A stretch of DNA of 30,668 nt, taken from positions 1-30,668 of the forward strand of contig CBFHRK010000020.1 of the NCBI GenBank assembly GCA_965658225.1. The letters run 5' to 3'. The notes beneath the pieces were generated by a model. The model saw only the letters and a program-made list of their open reading frames with translations. It was not told the DNA's origin and did not search any database. Positions 8,084 through 15,873 of this stretch are shown here, piece after piece. Both the position numbers and the translations under genes were made by a program. Source of the stretch: ECT2AJA-044 sp965658225. GTDB taxonomy: Bacteria; Bacteroidota; Bacteroidia; Flavobacteriales; ECT2AJA-044. Every line of letters begins with the position of its first letter. Position 1 is the stretch's first letter.

Positions 8084-9619
8084 ATGAAGCAGCTCTTTAT
8101 CATATCATTTTTCCTACTTAGCCATCTGGCCGTAGGCCAAACAAAACTTGAAATCGTTCAGGCTGGAAGTTTAGCTGGAGATCGATCGAACGGGCACGAT
8201 TGGCAATTCTTAGTTGATGAGGTTATTCTAAGGCAAGGAGAAACGCTTCTCTATTGCGATAGCGCCCTACTTGACAAAACGGATAACAAAGCCAAAATGT
8301 ACGGCAACGTTCGTATTGAAGGCGATTCGGCGAACTTAAAATGCGACAGTCTTTATTACAAAGGCAACTCCAAGAAGGCAATGGCCTTTTCTCGGGTTCG
8401 CTTAGACCATAAGGGGCTTTCATTAAAAACAGAAGTGCTTAATTGGGACCGCGAAAACGATATCGCCTACTACCTTACGGAAGGATTTATAAAAGATGGT
8501 GATAAGGACTTGTACAGTAAAAAAGGAACGTACGACCTGCAAAAAGAGGAGTTCTTTTTTCGCGATAGTGTTCGGCTAAAGCACCCCAGTTATGAAATGG
8601 AAGGAGACACCCTTCTCTATAACTCGAATACTGAAGTATCTTACTTTTATGGCCCTTCGTATATCTACAGTGAATCTTCGACAATCTACTGCGAAAATGG
8701 TTGGTACAACACCATTAGCGATCGAGCACAGTTCAATAAAAACGCTGTATTGACCACAGAAACCCAAACCCTTAAAAGCGATTCACTCTACTACGATCGG
8801 ATCGCGAGTTATGGGCAGGGTTTTCAAAATGTCGAACTCAAAGACACCGCCGAAGGCGTTCGAATTATTGGTGATTACGGAATCTATTACGAATCGTTAA
8901 AAATTGGGAAACTGTGGGATTCTGCAACGGCCATTTTAGATTTTGGCGGCGACAGTATGTATTTACATGCCGATACGCTAAAATGGCAAAACGACTCGGC
9001 GGATGCGGCCCGGTTGTCGAGTTACCCCTTCACACGGTTCTTTCAAAAATCGATGGCCGGTCAATGTGATTCCCTTCACTACAGTGAAAATGACAGCATG
9101 ATGTACATGTTCCGCGACCCTATTCTTTGGTCGGGTGTTAACCAAATTGTGGCCGATAGTATCCGCATGAAAATGAAAGGCAAAGGAATGGACAAAATGT
9201 ACTTGCGCAAGAATGCCTTTATAGTTTCGGAAGAAGACAGCATTCGTTATCAACAAATTAAGGGTAAAAATATGCTCGGCTTTTTCAATACAGACGAATT
9301 GTATCGCATCGACGTTAATGGTAATGGACAATCCATTTACTTCGTAACGGAAGACGATGGCGACTTCTTAGGCATTAATGTCGTTGAGTGCTCCGATATG
9401 CGTATGTATTTGAAAAACAATGATGTACAAACCATTTCATTCATTAACAAGCCGGCTTCCGATTTATGGCCACCGGAAGATTTACCGAGGGCTCAATGGT
9501 ATTTGGAACAGTTTAATTGGCTTGGGGCCTGGCGGCCCGATGGCATCGATGACATTTATGTGGACCCTCGGGTTCCTGCTGCTCCTGAAGAATCCGATGG
9601 CGGCACAATCGAGCCCTGA
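8084..9619 (+). CDS. OstA-like (LptA/LptC-type) envelope protein
   Basis: A 511-residue exported protein. Residues 1-18 are a signal peptide (MKQLFIISFFLLSHLAVG) with likely cleavage before Gln19. The mature part is a long run of OstA/LptA-type beta repeats, for example LLYCDSALLDKTDNKAKMYG followed by VRIEGDSANLKCDSLYY, which form the open beta-jellyroll that carries LPS across the periplasm. Bacteroidota often have such an OstA-like protein separate from LptD, as here (lptD is at 15874). Whether it bridges to LptD or does another task is inference. I chose the ATG at 8084: the upstream in-frame ATG at 8024 lies before the pckA terminator. The 3' end overlaps the CAP-domain gene. Confidence 0.85.
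   Translation: MKQLFIISFFLLSHLAVGQTKLEIVQAGSLAGDRSNGHDWQFLVDEVILRQGETLLYCDSALLDKTDNKAKMYGNVRIEGDSANLKCDSLYYKGNSKKAMAFSRVRLDHKGLSLKTEVLNWDRENDIAYYLTEGFIKDGDKDLYSKKGTYDLQKEEFFFRDSVRLKHPSYEMEGDTLLYNSNTEVSYFYGPSYIYSESSTIYCENGWYNTISDRAQFNKNAVLTTETQTLKSDSLYYDRIASYGQGFQNVELKDTAEGVRIIGDYGIYYESLKIGKLWDSATAILDFGGDSMYLHADTLKWQNDSADAARLSSYPFTRFFQKSMAGQCDSLHYSENDSMMYMFRDPILWSGVNQIVADSIRMKMKGKGMDKMYLRKNAFIVSEEDSIRYQQIKGKNMLGFFNTDELYRIDVNGNGQSIYFVTEDDGDFLGINVVECSDMRMYLKNNDVQTISFINKPASDLWPPEDLPRAQWYLEQFNWLGAWRPDGIDDIYVDPRVPAAPEESDGGTIEP
8124..8139 (-). repeat. Palindrome-GAT element
   Basis: Minus strand: arm TGGCC, loop TAC, arm GGCCA, GAT. It encodes HLAVGQ (14-19) of the OstA-like protein, that is, the signal-peptide cleavage site. 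Confidence 0.6.
9525..9541 (+). repeat. Palindrome-GAT element
   Basis: Arm GGGCC, loop TGGC, arm GGCCC, GAT. It lies near the C terminus of the OstA-like protein (about 481-486), and its final AT begins one candidate ATG (9540) of the overlapping CAP-domain gene. Confidence 0.6.
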
Positions 9620-10205
9620 TTGGAAGGCATTCGTAGCTTCTCCAAAAGCCCACAGATCCATCGATGTTTTCGAACTCGATACAGCCCTCCTCGAAGAAGC
9701 CTTTTTTCATGCGATAAATCAAGTGCGTCTAAAGCACGATAAAACTCCGCTCTCCTATTCCGTTTCCTTGGCAGAAGTAGCCCAATATTACTCGGAGGAA
9801 CAGGCGAATTTGAACTTTTTCGGGCACAATCATCCCTATAATTCGGAAATGAGTACGCCTCACGAACGGATTACTCAAATGGCCGGAAAAATGAACTATA
9901 CCGGCGAAAACCTAGCGGAATACCCTCCATTTCAAGTGAAAAAGAAACAGGGATTTTATTACATCGAAGAAGGACCCGACGGAAGTATAACATGGCTTGA
10001 TCGAAATAAAAGGCCTCTAATGACACACACCTATTTTTCTTTTGCAGCGTACATTACGGACGAATGGATGCATTCTAAAGGGCATCGTAAAAACCTATTG
10101 AATGATCATTATGAACTCGTTGGGATGGGTTTCGCCGTGCCACGTCAACGTTTTTCAAAAGAACTGCCTATGATCGTCATAACTCAAAACTTTGGCGCTC
10201 AATAA
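9549..10205 (+). CDS. CAP-domain (SCP/YkwD-like) secreted protein
   Basis: The protein has 218 residues from the chosen start. CAP motifs are clear: an early helix with AINQVRLKHDKTPL, then FFGHNHP, TGENLAEYP and the C-terminal TDEWMHSKGHRKNLL followed by LVGMGFA. Bacterial CAP proteins are extracellular; some act as lipid-binding or protease-like modules, but the function here is unknown. The start is uncertain. ATGs at 9540, 9549 and 9558 all give a plausible signal peptide (WTLGFLLLL, cleavage near MAA/Q) and lie inside the 3' end of the OstA-like gene in another frame. An ATG at 9597 would remove the signal peptide. The overlap suggests one transcript with the OstA-like gene. Confidence 0.85.
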   Translation: MTFMWTLGFLLLLKNPMAAQSSPDWKAFVASPKAHRSIDVFELDTALLEEAFFHAINQVRLKHDKTPLSYSVSLAEVAQYYSEEQANLNFFGHNHPYNSEMSTPHERITQMAGKMNYTGENLAEYPPFQVKKKQGFYYIEEGPDGSITWLDRNKRPLMTHTYFSFAAYITDEWMHSKGHRKNLLNDHYELVGMGFAVPRQRFSKELPMIVITQNFGAQ

Positions 10206-10242
10206 TTTCATTTGATTACTTTTAGACAAACAATTCTAGGCT

Positions 10243-10563
10243 ATGGCAGAAAGGAAATACAAATCGTTCAGTGAATTTTACCCCTATTATTTAACGGAAC
10301 ACAAGAAAAGAGGAACCAGGATAACCCATTTCATTGGGACTACCCTCTTTTTACTCTTGGTACTTTCCGCAATTCTAACTGCGAATGGTTGGTACATACT
10401 CTATGGAGCTATCGCAGCTTACGGATGGGCGTGGATTGGTCATTTCTTTATCGAGAAAAATAAACCAGCTACTTTTCAATACCCTCTGTGGTCGCTGATT
10501 TCCGACTTTAAACTGTACTTTCAGATTTTATCTGGTAAAGAAGGATTTGGCGGGAGAGCCTAG
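10243..10563 (+). CDS. DUF962 / Mpo1-like membrane protein
   Basis: A 106-residue protein of the short DUF962 type. Conserved residues are visible: YLTEHKKRGTRITHFIGTT (16-34) and WIGHFFIEKNKPATFQYP (about 64-81), with His residues that bind iron in the yeast homologue Mpo1, a dioxygenase that shortens 2-hydroxy fatty acids. Two hydrophobic segments (about 31-58) fit a membrane enzyme. Whether the bacterial protein does alpha-oxidation is not known. TTCATTTG (10207-10214), one base off the promoter consensus, may start its transcript 28 bases upstream. The stop interlocks with that of the convergent gene in CTAG. Confidence 0.85.
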   Translation: MAERKYKSFSEFYPYYLTEHKKRGTRITHFIGTTLFLLLVLSAILTANGWYILYGAIAAYGWAWIGHFFIEKNKPATFQYPLWSLISDFKLYFQILSGKEGFGGRA

Positions 10564-11048
10564 GCGTCGAGAAGTTGTTGGTGCCAGCTGTATTTCACGG
10601 GTACTTCCCAATTCTGATTTAAGTCGCCAATTGAAGAGATCATATTATTGAATACGATGGTGTCGGCGGTTATGGATCCGGCCGCTAGGCCGCTTTGAAA
10701 CTCAGACATAGACAAGCTTTCGATTCCCTCTTCACCTTTGAAATGAATGACGGTCCGATTGAATAAATCGAGTTTTAATTCCTCTTCAATTTGTTTGATA
10801 ATTCGGACAGAGGCATCGATACTGCACCCTGATGCCCCTGCTTGTTGCTCATCAACCGAGAGAATAATAAATCGATCGTACAAAATGGTAAAAGAAGCCT
10901 TTAACTCGGCTTGATGAGCGGTCCATTGCTCCGTGAAATTCAAAAGGATCGCGCTAATCACTTCAACATCCTCGATCCCGAGGGGACGCGTACTCTGATA
11001 AATCCATACCCTGGCGTAATCGGGCATTTCGCTGAAAGGAACATACAT
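10560..11048 (-). CDS. Conserved Bacteroidota protein of unknown function (often mislabelled ABC transporter ATPase)
   Basis: A 162-residue soluble protein. The opening MYVPFSEMPDYARVWIYQS, LKASFTILYDRFIILSVDE and GASGCSIDASVRII are blocks I recognise from small flavobacterial proteins annotated as 'ABC transporter ATPase'. No Walker A, Walker B or LSGGQ motif is present, so that name is not supported. It is the last gene of the amidase operon: its ATG is 2 bases after the stop of the CCG-domain gene. A palindromic element (10676-10692) encodes residues 119-125. Confidence 0.75.
   Translation of the reverse strand: MYVPFSEMPDYARVWIYQSTRPLGIEDVEVISAILLNFTEQWTAHQAELKASFTILYDRFIILSVDEQQAGASGCSIDASVRIIKQIEEELKLDLFNRTVIHFKGEEGIESLSMSEFQSGLAAGSITADTIVFNNMISSIGDLNQNWEVPVKYSWHQQLLDA
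10676..10692 (-). repeat. Palindrome-GAT element
   Basis: Minus strand: arm CGGCC, loop TAGC, arm GGCCG, GAT. Same loop and outer arm base as the copy at 21539-21555, but the inner C-G pair is replaced there by a compensating change. Confidence 0.6.
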
Positions 11049-11050
11049 AA

Positions 11051-11842
11051 TTACAAATCTTTAGCCGTGACCAAAATTTCGGCAATATCAAAAACCTTTA
11101 TCGAGTCTTCTTTTTCTTTGTTCTTAACGCCATCGGTCATCATAGTATTACAGAACGGGCAACCTGCTGCAATAATTTCTGGCTTCGTTTCCAGCGCTTC
11201 TTCGGTGCGCTCGATATTAACGTCCTTATTTCCTTTTTCGGGCTCCTTGAACATTTGGGCTCCACCTGCTCCGCAGCAAAAACCATTCGATTTACAACGG
11301 CGCATTTCTATTAATTCCGCATCTAGTTTTCGTATGAGCTCTCTTGGCGCTTCATACACATCATTTGCACGACCCAAATAACAGGGGTCGTGAAAAGTAA
11401 TTCTCTTTCCTTTAAAAACGCCACCTTCAACGGTTAAGCGACCGTCGTTCAATAAGTTTTGTAAAAACTGACTGTGATGAAGAACGTCGTAGTTGCCGCC
11501 CAGCTCCGGGTATTCGTTTTTCAGTGTATTGAAGCAATGCGGGCAGGTAGTAACGATTTTCTTCACTTCGTACATGTTGAGCACCTCGATATTCATCATG
11601 GCCTGCATCTGGAAAAGAAACTCATTGCCCGCTCTTTTTGCCGGGTCGCCAGAACAACTTTCTTCAGTGCCCAATACTGCAAAAGACACATTACAAGCGT
11701 TCAGGAGTTTTACGAAAGCTCGAGTAATTTTCTTTGCTCGATCGTCGAAACTACCGGCACACCCCACCCAAAAAAGTACTTCAGGTGTTTCTCCAGAAGC
11801 CATCATTTCGGCCATTGTCTTCACATTCAATCCTTCACTCAT
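11051..11842 (-). CDS. CCG-domain Fe-S protein (HdrB/LutA-like)
   Basis: A 263-residue protein with two cysteine-rich CCG-type domains. The first has Cys28, Cys63 (ESCSGDPAKRAGNE) and CPHC (100-103). The second has HDPCYLGR (Cys154), CCGAGG (189-194) and CPFC (228-231). Such domains bind a non-cubane iron-sulfur cluster or zinc in heterodisulfide reductase B, GlpC and LutA. Together with the membrane Fe-S protein encoded at 12259-13593 it could form an Hdr-like electron-transfer complex; the redox partner is unknown. The start ATG overlaps the HAD gene stop by 8 bases (ATGAGTGA), and the next gene follows after 2 bases, so it is in the middle of an operon. Confidence 0.85.
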   Translation of the reverse strand: MSEGLNVKTMAEMMASGETPEVLFWVGCAGSFDDRAKKITRAFVKLLNACNVSFAVLGTEESCSGDPAKRAGNEFLFQMQAMMNIEVLNMYEVKKIVTTCPHCFNTLKNEYPELGGNYDVLHHSQFLQNLLNDGRLTVEGGVFKGKRITFHDPCYLGRANDVYEAPRELIRKLDAELIEMRRCKSNGFCCGAGGAQMFKEPEKGNKDVNIERTEEALETKPEIIAAGCPFCNTMMTDGVKNKEKEDSIKVFDIAEILVTAKDL

Positions 11843-12266
11843 CTCCTTTAAATACTTGAATGGTTACTTCTTTATCTACTAAATCTGTGAAAGCTCCTTT
11901 GTAGCGGGTAGCCCGCACTAAGTGATTGTCGATCCAATGATAATTACCTCCTCGCGGTTTTCCCATCAAGAGACCATGATATTTAAAGCCATTGCTATCT
12001 AGCCAATCGGTCGTTACCGTTCTATGTTCCTCTGTTCTCGATGTAAAAAAGGTAATTAAATGCCCTTCATCGTACCATTTATTGAGCGTTTCAAGCGCAT
12101 CCGGATAAACTGCGGCAGTCGCCATTCGTTCAGGTTCTTCATTCGGGATATCATCGCAAACAGTACCGTCGATATCAATCAAGTAGTTCTTGACATCCTC
12201 AGGAAGGGTTGGACTTAATTGATTTCCTTGCTCATCAGTCAAAGGAATGAGTTCTTTCTTACTCAT
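11835..12266 (-). CDS. HAD-superfamily small phosphatase-like protein
   Basis: A 143-residue protein with the HAD nucleophile motif DIDGTVCDD (31-39), the second motif Ser/Thr in ITFFTSR (about 70-76), and a later acidic WIDNHL region, so all main HAD elements except a clear cap domain are seen. Flavobacterial relatives are sometimes labelled phosphoheptose isomerase, which the motif does not support. The substrate is unknown. It sits between two Fe-S protein genes and overlaps both by exactly 8 bases (ATGAGTAA upstream, ATGAGTGA downstream), so it should be co-translated with them. Confidence 0.75.
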   Translation of the reverse strand: MSKKELIPLTDEQGNQLSPTLPEDVKNYLIDIDGTVCDDIPNEEPERMATAAVYPDALETLNKWYDEGHLITFFTSRTEEHRTVTTDWLDSNGFKYHGLLMGKPRGGNYHWIDNHLVRATRYKGAFTDLVDKEVTIQVFKGDE

Positions 12267-13593
12267 CTTTCCAGTTTAATCGATCGGCTGAAGAAAAAGC
12301 CCATGGCGCTCCGTTGTTTTCAACGTTGGTCATCATGGCATTCAATTGACTTGGAGCAGCCGATTCTTCCATTACTAAATAGCGTCTCATATCCACAATA
12401 ATCGATAGTGGATCTATGTTGATCGGACAAGCATCGACACAAGCATTACAACTTGTGCACGCCCATAACTCTTCTCTTGTGATATGGTTGTCTAATAAAG
12501 ACTTTCCATCATCTTGGAAAACACCGTTGTTGGCATCTATATTTTTTCCTACAGCATCGAGTCGATCTCGCGTATCCATCATAATTTTCCGGGGCGATAA
12601 TTCTTTCCCAGTTTGATTAGCTGGGCACTCCGAAGTACATCGTCCACATTCGGTACAACTATAAGCGTTCATGAGTTGAACCCAATTCAAATCCATTACA
12701 TCTTTAGCTCCAAAACGACTCGGAGCCGTTACCTCTGCATTGGGATCGGGTGCAGCAAATGGATCTGCATTGGGATCCATCATCATTTTAACCTCTTTGG
12801 TTACTTCAGGCATATTCGTGAAACGCCCTTTAGCCTTCAGGTTTGAGTACCAAACATTTGGAAAGGCGAGGATGATGTGAAAATGCTTTGAGATCACCAA
12901 GTAATTCAAAAAGGCCAAAATCCCGAGGATATGAAACCACCAAGCACCCCGTTCTACCACTACGAGCAAATCTGAAGAGTAATTCGCTAAAATGGGTGCC
13001 ATCATCCACGAGCTAATCGGATACGATCCGGCAGCAACATAATGCTCAACTCCTCTTTGTTGCAGCACATAATCGGCCCCATTCATTTTTAAGAAAGCCA
13101 ACATTAAAAAGATCTCCACAATCAAGATGATGGTGGCATCTTTTGAGGGCCAGCCTTTCATTTCCTTAGACCAAAAGCGAGGGATCTGCGATACATATCT
13201 ACGGGTAAGGAATACAACGCAAGCAACCAATACCCCAAAGGCTAAAATTTCAAAGGAGCCAATGAGAAAATCATAAAATCCGCCTAAGAATGAAAAGACT
13301 CGATGGGTCCCCAGAAGACCGTCGATCAAAATCTCAAGCACTTCAATATTGATGATAACAAAACCAGCGTAAACGATGATATGAAGAAAACCAGCCAAAG
13401 GGCGTCGAACCATTTTACTTTGCCCAAGGGCTACTCGGATCATTTCAGACCATCGTTGCGATTTATTATCGGTCCGATCAACATCCTTTCCAAGCTTGAT
13501 GTTGCGCGCGATTTTCGCCACATTACGCGCAAAAAAGAAAATGGCGGTGGCTAAAAATAGGGCGAAAACGATATTGGCTATTCCGAAATGCAT
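12259..13593 (-). CDS. Membrane-bound (4Fe-4S) oxidoreductase, HdrC/DsrMK-like
   Basis: A 444-residue protein. About residues 1-245 form a membrane domain of roughly five helices, like the NarI/DsrM-type quinone-side subunit, with several His (71, 221, 237, 239) that could bind heme. Residues 310-390 carry two 4Fe-4S motifs: Cys313, 316, 319, 323 and Cys379, 382, 385, 389, each followed by Pro. The CCG half of the usual complex is a separate gene (11051-11842). It begins at the base after the MlaD-like gene stop (TAAATG). Likely role: electron transfer between a quinone pool and an unknown partner. Confidence 0.82.
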   Translation of the reverse strand: MHFGIANIVFALFLATAIFFFARNVAKIARNIKLGKDVDRTDNKSQRWSEMIRVALGQSKMVRRPLAGFLHIIVYAGFVIINIEVLEILIDGLLGTHRVFSFLGGFYDFLIGSFEILAFGVLVACVVFLTRRYVSQIPRFWSKEMKGWPSKDATIILIVEIFLMLAFLKMNGADYVLQQRGVEHYVAAGSYPISSWMMAPILANYSSDLLVVVERGAWWFHILGILAFLNYLVISKHFHIILAFPNVWYSNLKAKGRFTNMPEVTKEVKMMMDPNADPFAAPDPNAEVTAPSRFGAKDVMDLNWVQLMNAYSCTECGRCTSECPANQTGKELSPRKIMMDTRDRLDAVGKNIDANNGVFQDDGKSLLDNHITREELWACTSCNACVDACPINIDPLSIIVDMRRYLVMEESAAPSQLNAMMTNVENNGAPWAFSSADRLNWKDE

Positions 13594-14589
13594 TTATTCC
13601 TTTTCTGATTCTTCTTCAACGGGTTCTTCGTATGACTTGTTCCCGCCAAAAACAGAGAACCGTACATACCTAGAAGGATTCATTTTAAGATCGTAAAGTA
13701 ATTCGCTCAATTCTTTGGTACTTGAAGCCAAGTTGTCATATAGGGCATCATCTTTCGATAATTTACCCATAGTCCCCTCTCCTGCTTCAATTCGCGCGGT
13801 AATGCTATCGATTCTACCCAGAAGTGAATTCATCTTTTCCACGGTATAATTTAAGTCCATACCGGCTAAAGAATCGCTCAGCGTAGCGATATTACTAATT
13901 GTACGTGCGTAATCTTCTTCCGACTCTTCCAGTGTTGCGGTAATACTATCTAAGTGAACTACAATGTTGTTGAAGCTATCTTCATTTCCAGTGACAACCC
14001 TATTAATCGCCAAAATGGTTTGTTGAAGCGCCGTAAAGGTTTGTTCTACTTCTATAAAGGTATTTTCAAATCGATCGCGCGATTCCTTGTTTAATAGTGC
14101 CTGCACATAAACAAGGACTGTATCCAGCGAGTTTAATAGTTCTTCTGCCTTTTTCTTAATGGGTGCAACTTCTCGATTGACTGTTTCTTGCAGGGTCAAA
14201 TCTGTTTTCCCAAAAAGTGTATCTCCATTTTCAGCAAGTTCGCCTTCGGCGAGAACGAGTTGAATGGCTTTTGTCCCAAGAAGGTCCAAGGCGAAAATTT
14301 GGGCGGTGGCATTTTTAGTAATGGGAAAATCTTCCTTCATTACAAAGGACACGATTAAATTTCCCGATCCATTCGGGTTAAAATAAACGTCGCGAACGGA
14401 ACCTACTTGAAATCCATTCAAAGTCACTGGACGGTCCTTGGTGAGTCCATCTACAGAGGAATACTCCGCATAAAAGATTCGTTCAGAAGTGAAAACGTCG
14501 TTTCGCTTTAACCAATTGAATCCCCAAACGGCAATTCCAATGGTAATGACTGAAATAATTCCAATAAATGTTTCTCTTGACAACTTCAA
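13594..14589 (-). CDS. MlaD/MCE-family lipid transport protein
   Basis: The protein has 331 residues: one N-terminal membrane segment (about 8-26), an MCE domain (about 36-115, with GLTKDRPVTLNGFQVGSV and the IFALDLLGTKAI block), then long helices and a C-terminal acidic tail. MCE proteins form hexameric rings that carry phospholipids across the periplasm. The start is TTG: the in-frame codons upstream reach a stop (TAA, 14608-14610) without an ATG, and MKLSRE matches the usual N terminus. The gene is 53 bases after the amidase gene and directly abuts the Fe-S gene. No MlaE/MlaF genes are seen here. A palindromic element encodes VLAEGE (112-117). Confidence 0.85.
   Translation of the reverse strand: MKLSRETFIGIISVITIGIAVWGFNWLKRNDVFTSERIFYAEYSSVDGLTKDRPVTLNGFQVGSVRDVYFNPNGSGNLIVSFVMKEDFPITKNATAQIFALDLLGTKAIQLVLAEGELAENGDTLFGKTDLTLQETVNREVAPIKKKAEELLNSLDTVLVYVQALLNKESRDRFENTFIEVEQTFTALQQTILAINRVVTGNEDSFNNIVVHLDSITATLEESEEDYARTISNIATLSDSLAGMDLNYTVEKMNSLLGRIDSITARIEAGEGTMGKLSKDDALYDNLASSTKELSELLYDLKMNPSRYVRFSVFGGNKSYEEPVEEESEKE
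14240..14255 (+). repeat. Palindrome-GAA element
   Basis: Arm TCGCC, loop TTC, arm GGCGA, GAA. Antisense in the MlaD-like gene, at the end of its MCE domain. Confidence 0.5.
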
Positions 14590-14642
14590 ACCTGAATGAT
14601 TTTCTGGTTAGGCAATAATACCAATTCTGCAGCTAATTCCCC

Positions 14643-15806
14643 TTATTCACGCCCCTCATAAGTACGAGCTTCATCGATACTTATTCTTTGACCCTTATAA
14701 TAGGCGACAACAAACGATGACGTGAATCCTTTTTCCCGCGCCTCTTCTTGAAGCGCCGAAGCTTCCTCCATCGTGCCGCAGGCACCAAATAAATACTTAT
14801 ACAACTCATTTACCTGTTCAATGCGAATTGGATTCAAGCCTTTAAAAACGGGCGATGAGGTCGATACCCGCTTTGAAAGTGTGGACAATTGCACACTGTA
14901 AACAAGGTCGCTGGGTGGAGGCACTTCTTTCTCAGTTTTCACTTCCTTTTCCGTAATTACGGCATCTATTGGCGCATTTTGAATTGTTTCTTCTTCCTTT
15001 TCGGAAGGATTCTTATTCAAGACTTTTTCCCGATCGATCTTGTATTTCTTGAAAGCCCTGTAAATAGCAGAGGCCATATATTCCTGACCCGATTGAGACT
15101 TTAAAAACTCCTTTTCAGTGGGATTACTGAGGAATCCAAGCTCTACTAAAACGGAAGGCATAACCGTTCTAGAAATAACGTAAAAACCTGCTTGTTTAAC
15201 TCCTCGGTCTCTTCTACTCACCCGCTCCCTGAATTCATATTGAATATTGGTGGCGAGCTCCAAGCTTTGATCAATAAAATTACGCTGATTCAAACTCAGG
15301 GCGATATAGCTTTCGGGCTGACTCGGATTAAAGCCGGTATATTTTTCTTCATAATTGTCTTCCAGAAGAATCACGCTGTTTTCTCTTTTGGCCACCTCAA
15401 GTTGCGCAGCCGTTTTATGCATACCTATGGTCCAAGTTTCCGTTCCGTAAGCATCGGAGCGAGCCACGCCATTGCAGTGAATGGAGATAAAAACATCTCC
15501 TTGAACTCTATTGGCTAATTGCGTGCGTTCCCACAATTCCAGAAATACGTCTGTTTTACGCGTGTAAACCACCTCAACATCGGGCAAATTTTCCTCAATG
15601 TACTTTCCAACCATAAGCGCAACCTTGAGCGCGACGTCTTTTTCATAAGTCTTTGGACCGGAAAGATTACTGGTTCCGGAATCTCTTCCACCATGCCCTG
15701 CATCAATAACAACGCGGTTTACCACGTCCGGGTCATTCTCGGGCTCAATTAAGCTGAGGAATGGGACCGCAATGGTTATAAGAAATATGGATAGTAAGCG
15801 TTTCAA
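14643..15806 (-). CDS. N-acetylmuramoyl-L-alanine amidase (Amidase_3) with C-terminal SPOR-like domain
   Basis: A 387-residue exported enzyme that cuts the amide bond between MurNAc and L-Ala in peptidoglycan. After a signal peptide (about 1-18) comes the Amidase_3 domain: zinc ligands His in DAGHGG and SIHCNG, Glu in KTYEKDVALK, and the catalytic Glu in VELGFLSN. A charged linker (about 255-300) leads to a SPOR-like domain (about 303-375), expected to bind denuded glycan at the septum. The start is TTG at 15806; the preceding codon is TAA, so no upstream start exists, and the next ATG would lose the signal peptide. It heads the operon with the MlaD-like gene. Confidence 0.92.
   Translation of the reverse strand: MKRLLSIFLITIAVPFLSLIEPENDPDVVNRVVIDAGHGGRDSGTSNLSGPKTYEKDVALKVALMVGKYIEENLPDVEVVYTRKTDVFLELWERTQLANRVQGDVFISIHCNGVARSDAYGTETWTIGMHKTAAQLEVAKRENSVILLEDNYEEKYTGFNPSQPESYIALSLNQRNFIDQSLELATNIQYEFRERVSRRDRGVKQAGFYVISRTVMPSVLVELGFLSNPTEKEFLKSQSGQEYMASAIYRAFKKYKIDREKVLNKNPSEKEEETIQNAPIDAVITEKEVKTEKEVPPPSDLVYSVQLSTLSKRVSTSSPVFKGLNPIRIEQVNELYKYLFGACGTMEEASALQEEAREKGFTSSFVVAYYKGQRISIDEARTYEGRE
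14770..14785 (-). repeat. Palindrome-GAT element
   Basis: Minus strand: arm GTGCC, loop TGC, arm GGCAC, GAT. It encodes ACGTME in the SPOR-like domain. The usual SPOR spacing between the neighbouring Gly and Glu-Glu-Ala appears kept, so the element seems to replace sequence rather than lengthen it. Confidence 0.6.
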
Positions 15807-15826
15807 TTACAGACTTTTTAATTGCG

Positions 15827-15834
15827 TACCTTTG
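15827..15834 (+). promoter_or_regulatory. -7 promoter box for lptD
   Basis: TACCTTTG matches TAnnTTTG exactly, with a start site expected near 15841. This supports a start codon downstream of that point (15868 or 15874). No TTG is seen at -33. Confidence 0.45.
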
Positions 15835-15853
15835 TCGGCACTAGGGTTTGACA

Positions 15854-15861
15854 CAAAACTA
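15854..15861 (-). promoter_or_regulatory. -7 promoter box for the amidase operon
   Basis: TAGTTTTG on the minus strand matches TAnnTTTG exactly. It lies 48 bases upstream of the TTG start, so the leader would be about 41 bases. It lies to the right of the lptD box, so the two promoters interlock. Confidence 0.5.
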
Positions 15862-15873
15862 CGATACTTGGCT

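Noticed and set aside
8848..8858. CGCC-GAA-GGCG hairpin in the OstA-like gene
   Set aside because: Only four pairs, and the GAW position holds another sequence.
11474..11882. Overlapping plus-strand open frames of 125 and 129 codons
   Set aside because: They are mirrors of the CCG-domain gene, whose cysteine motifs are clear on the minus strand.
11904..11916. Hairpin GCGGG-TAG-CCCGC in the HAD gene as another copy
   Set aside because: Arms pair, but the loop does not end in C and no GAW follows on either strand; five-base hairpins like this are expected by chance.
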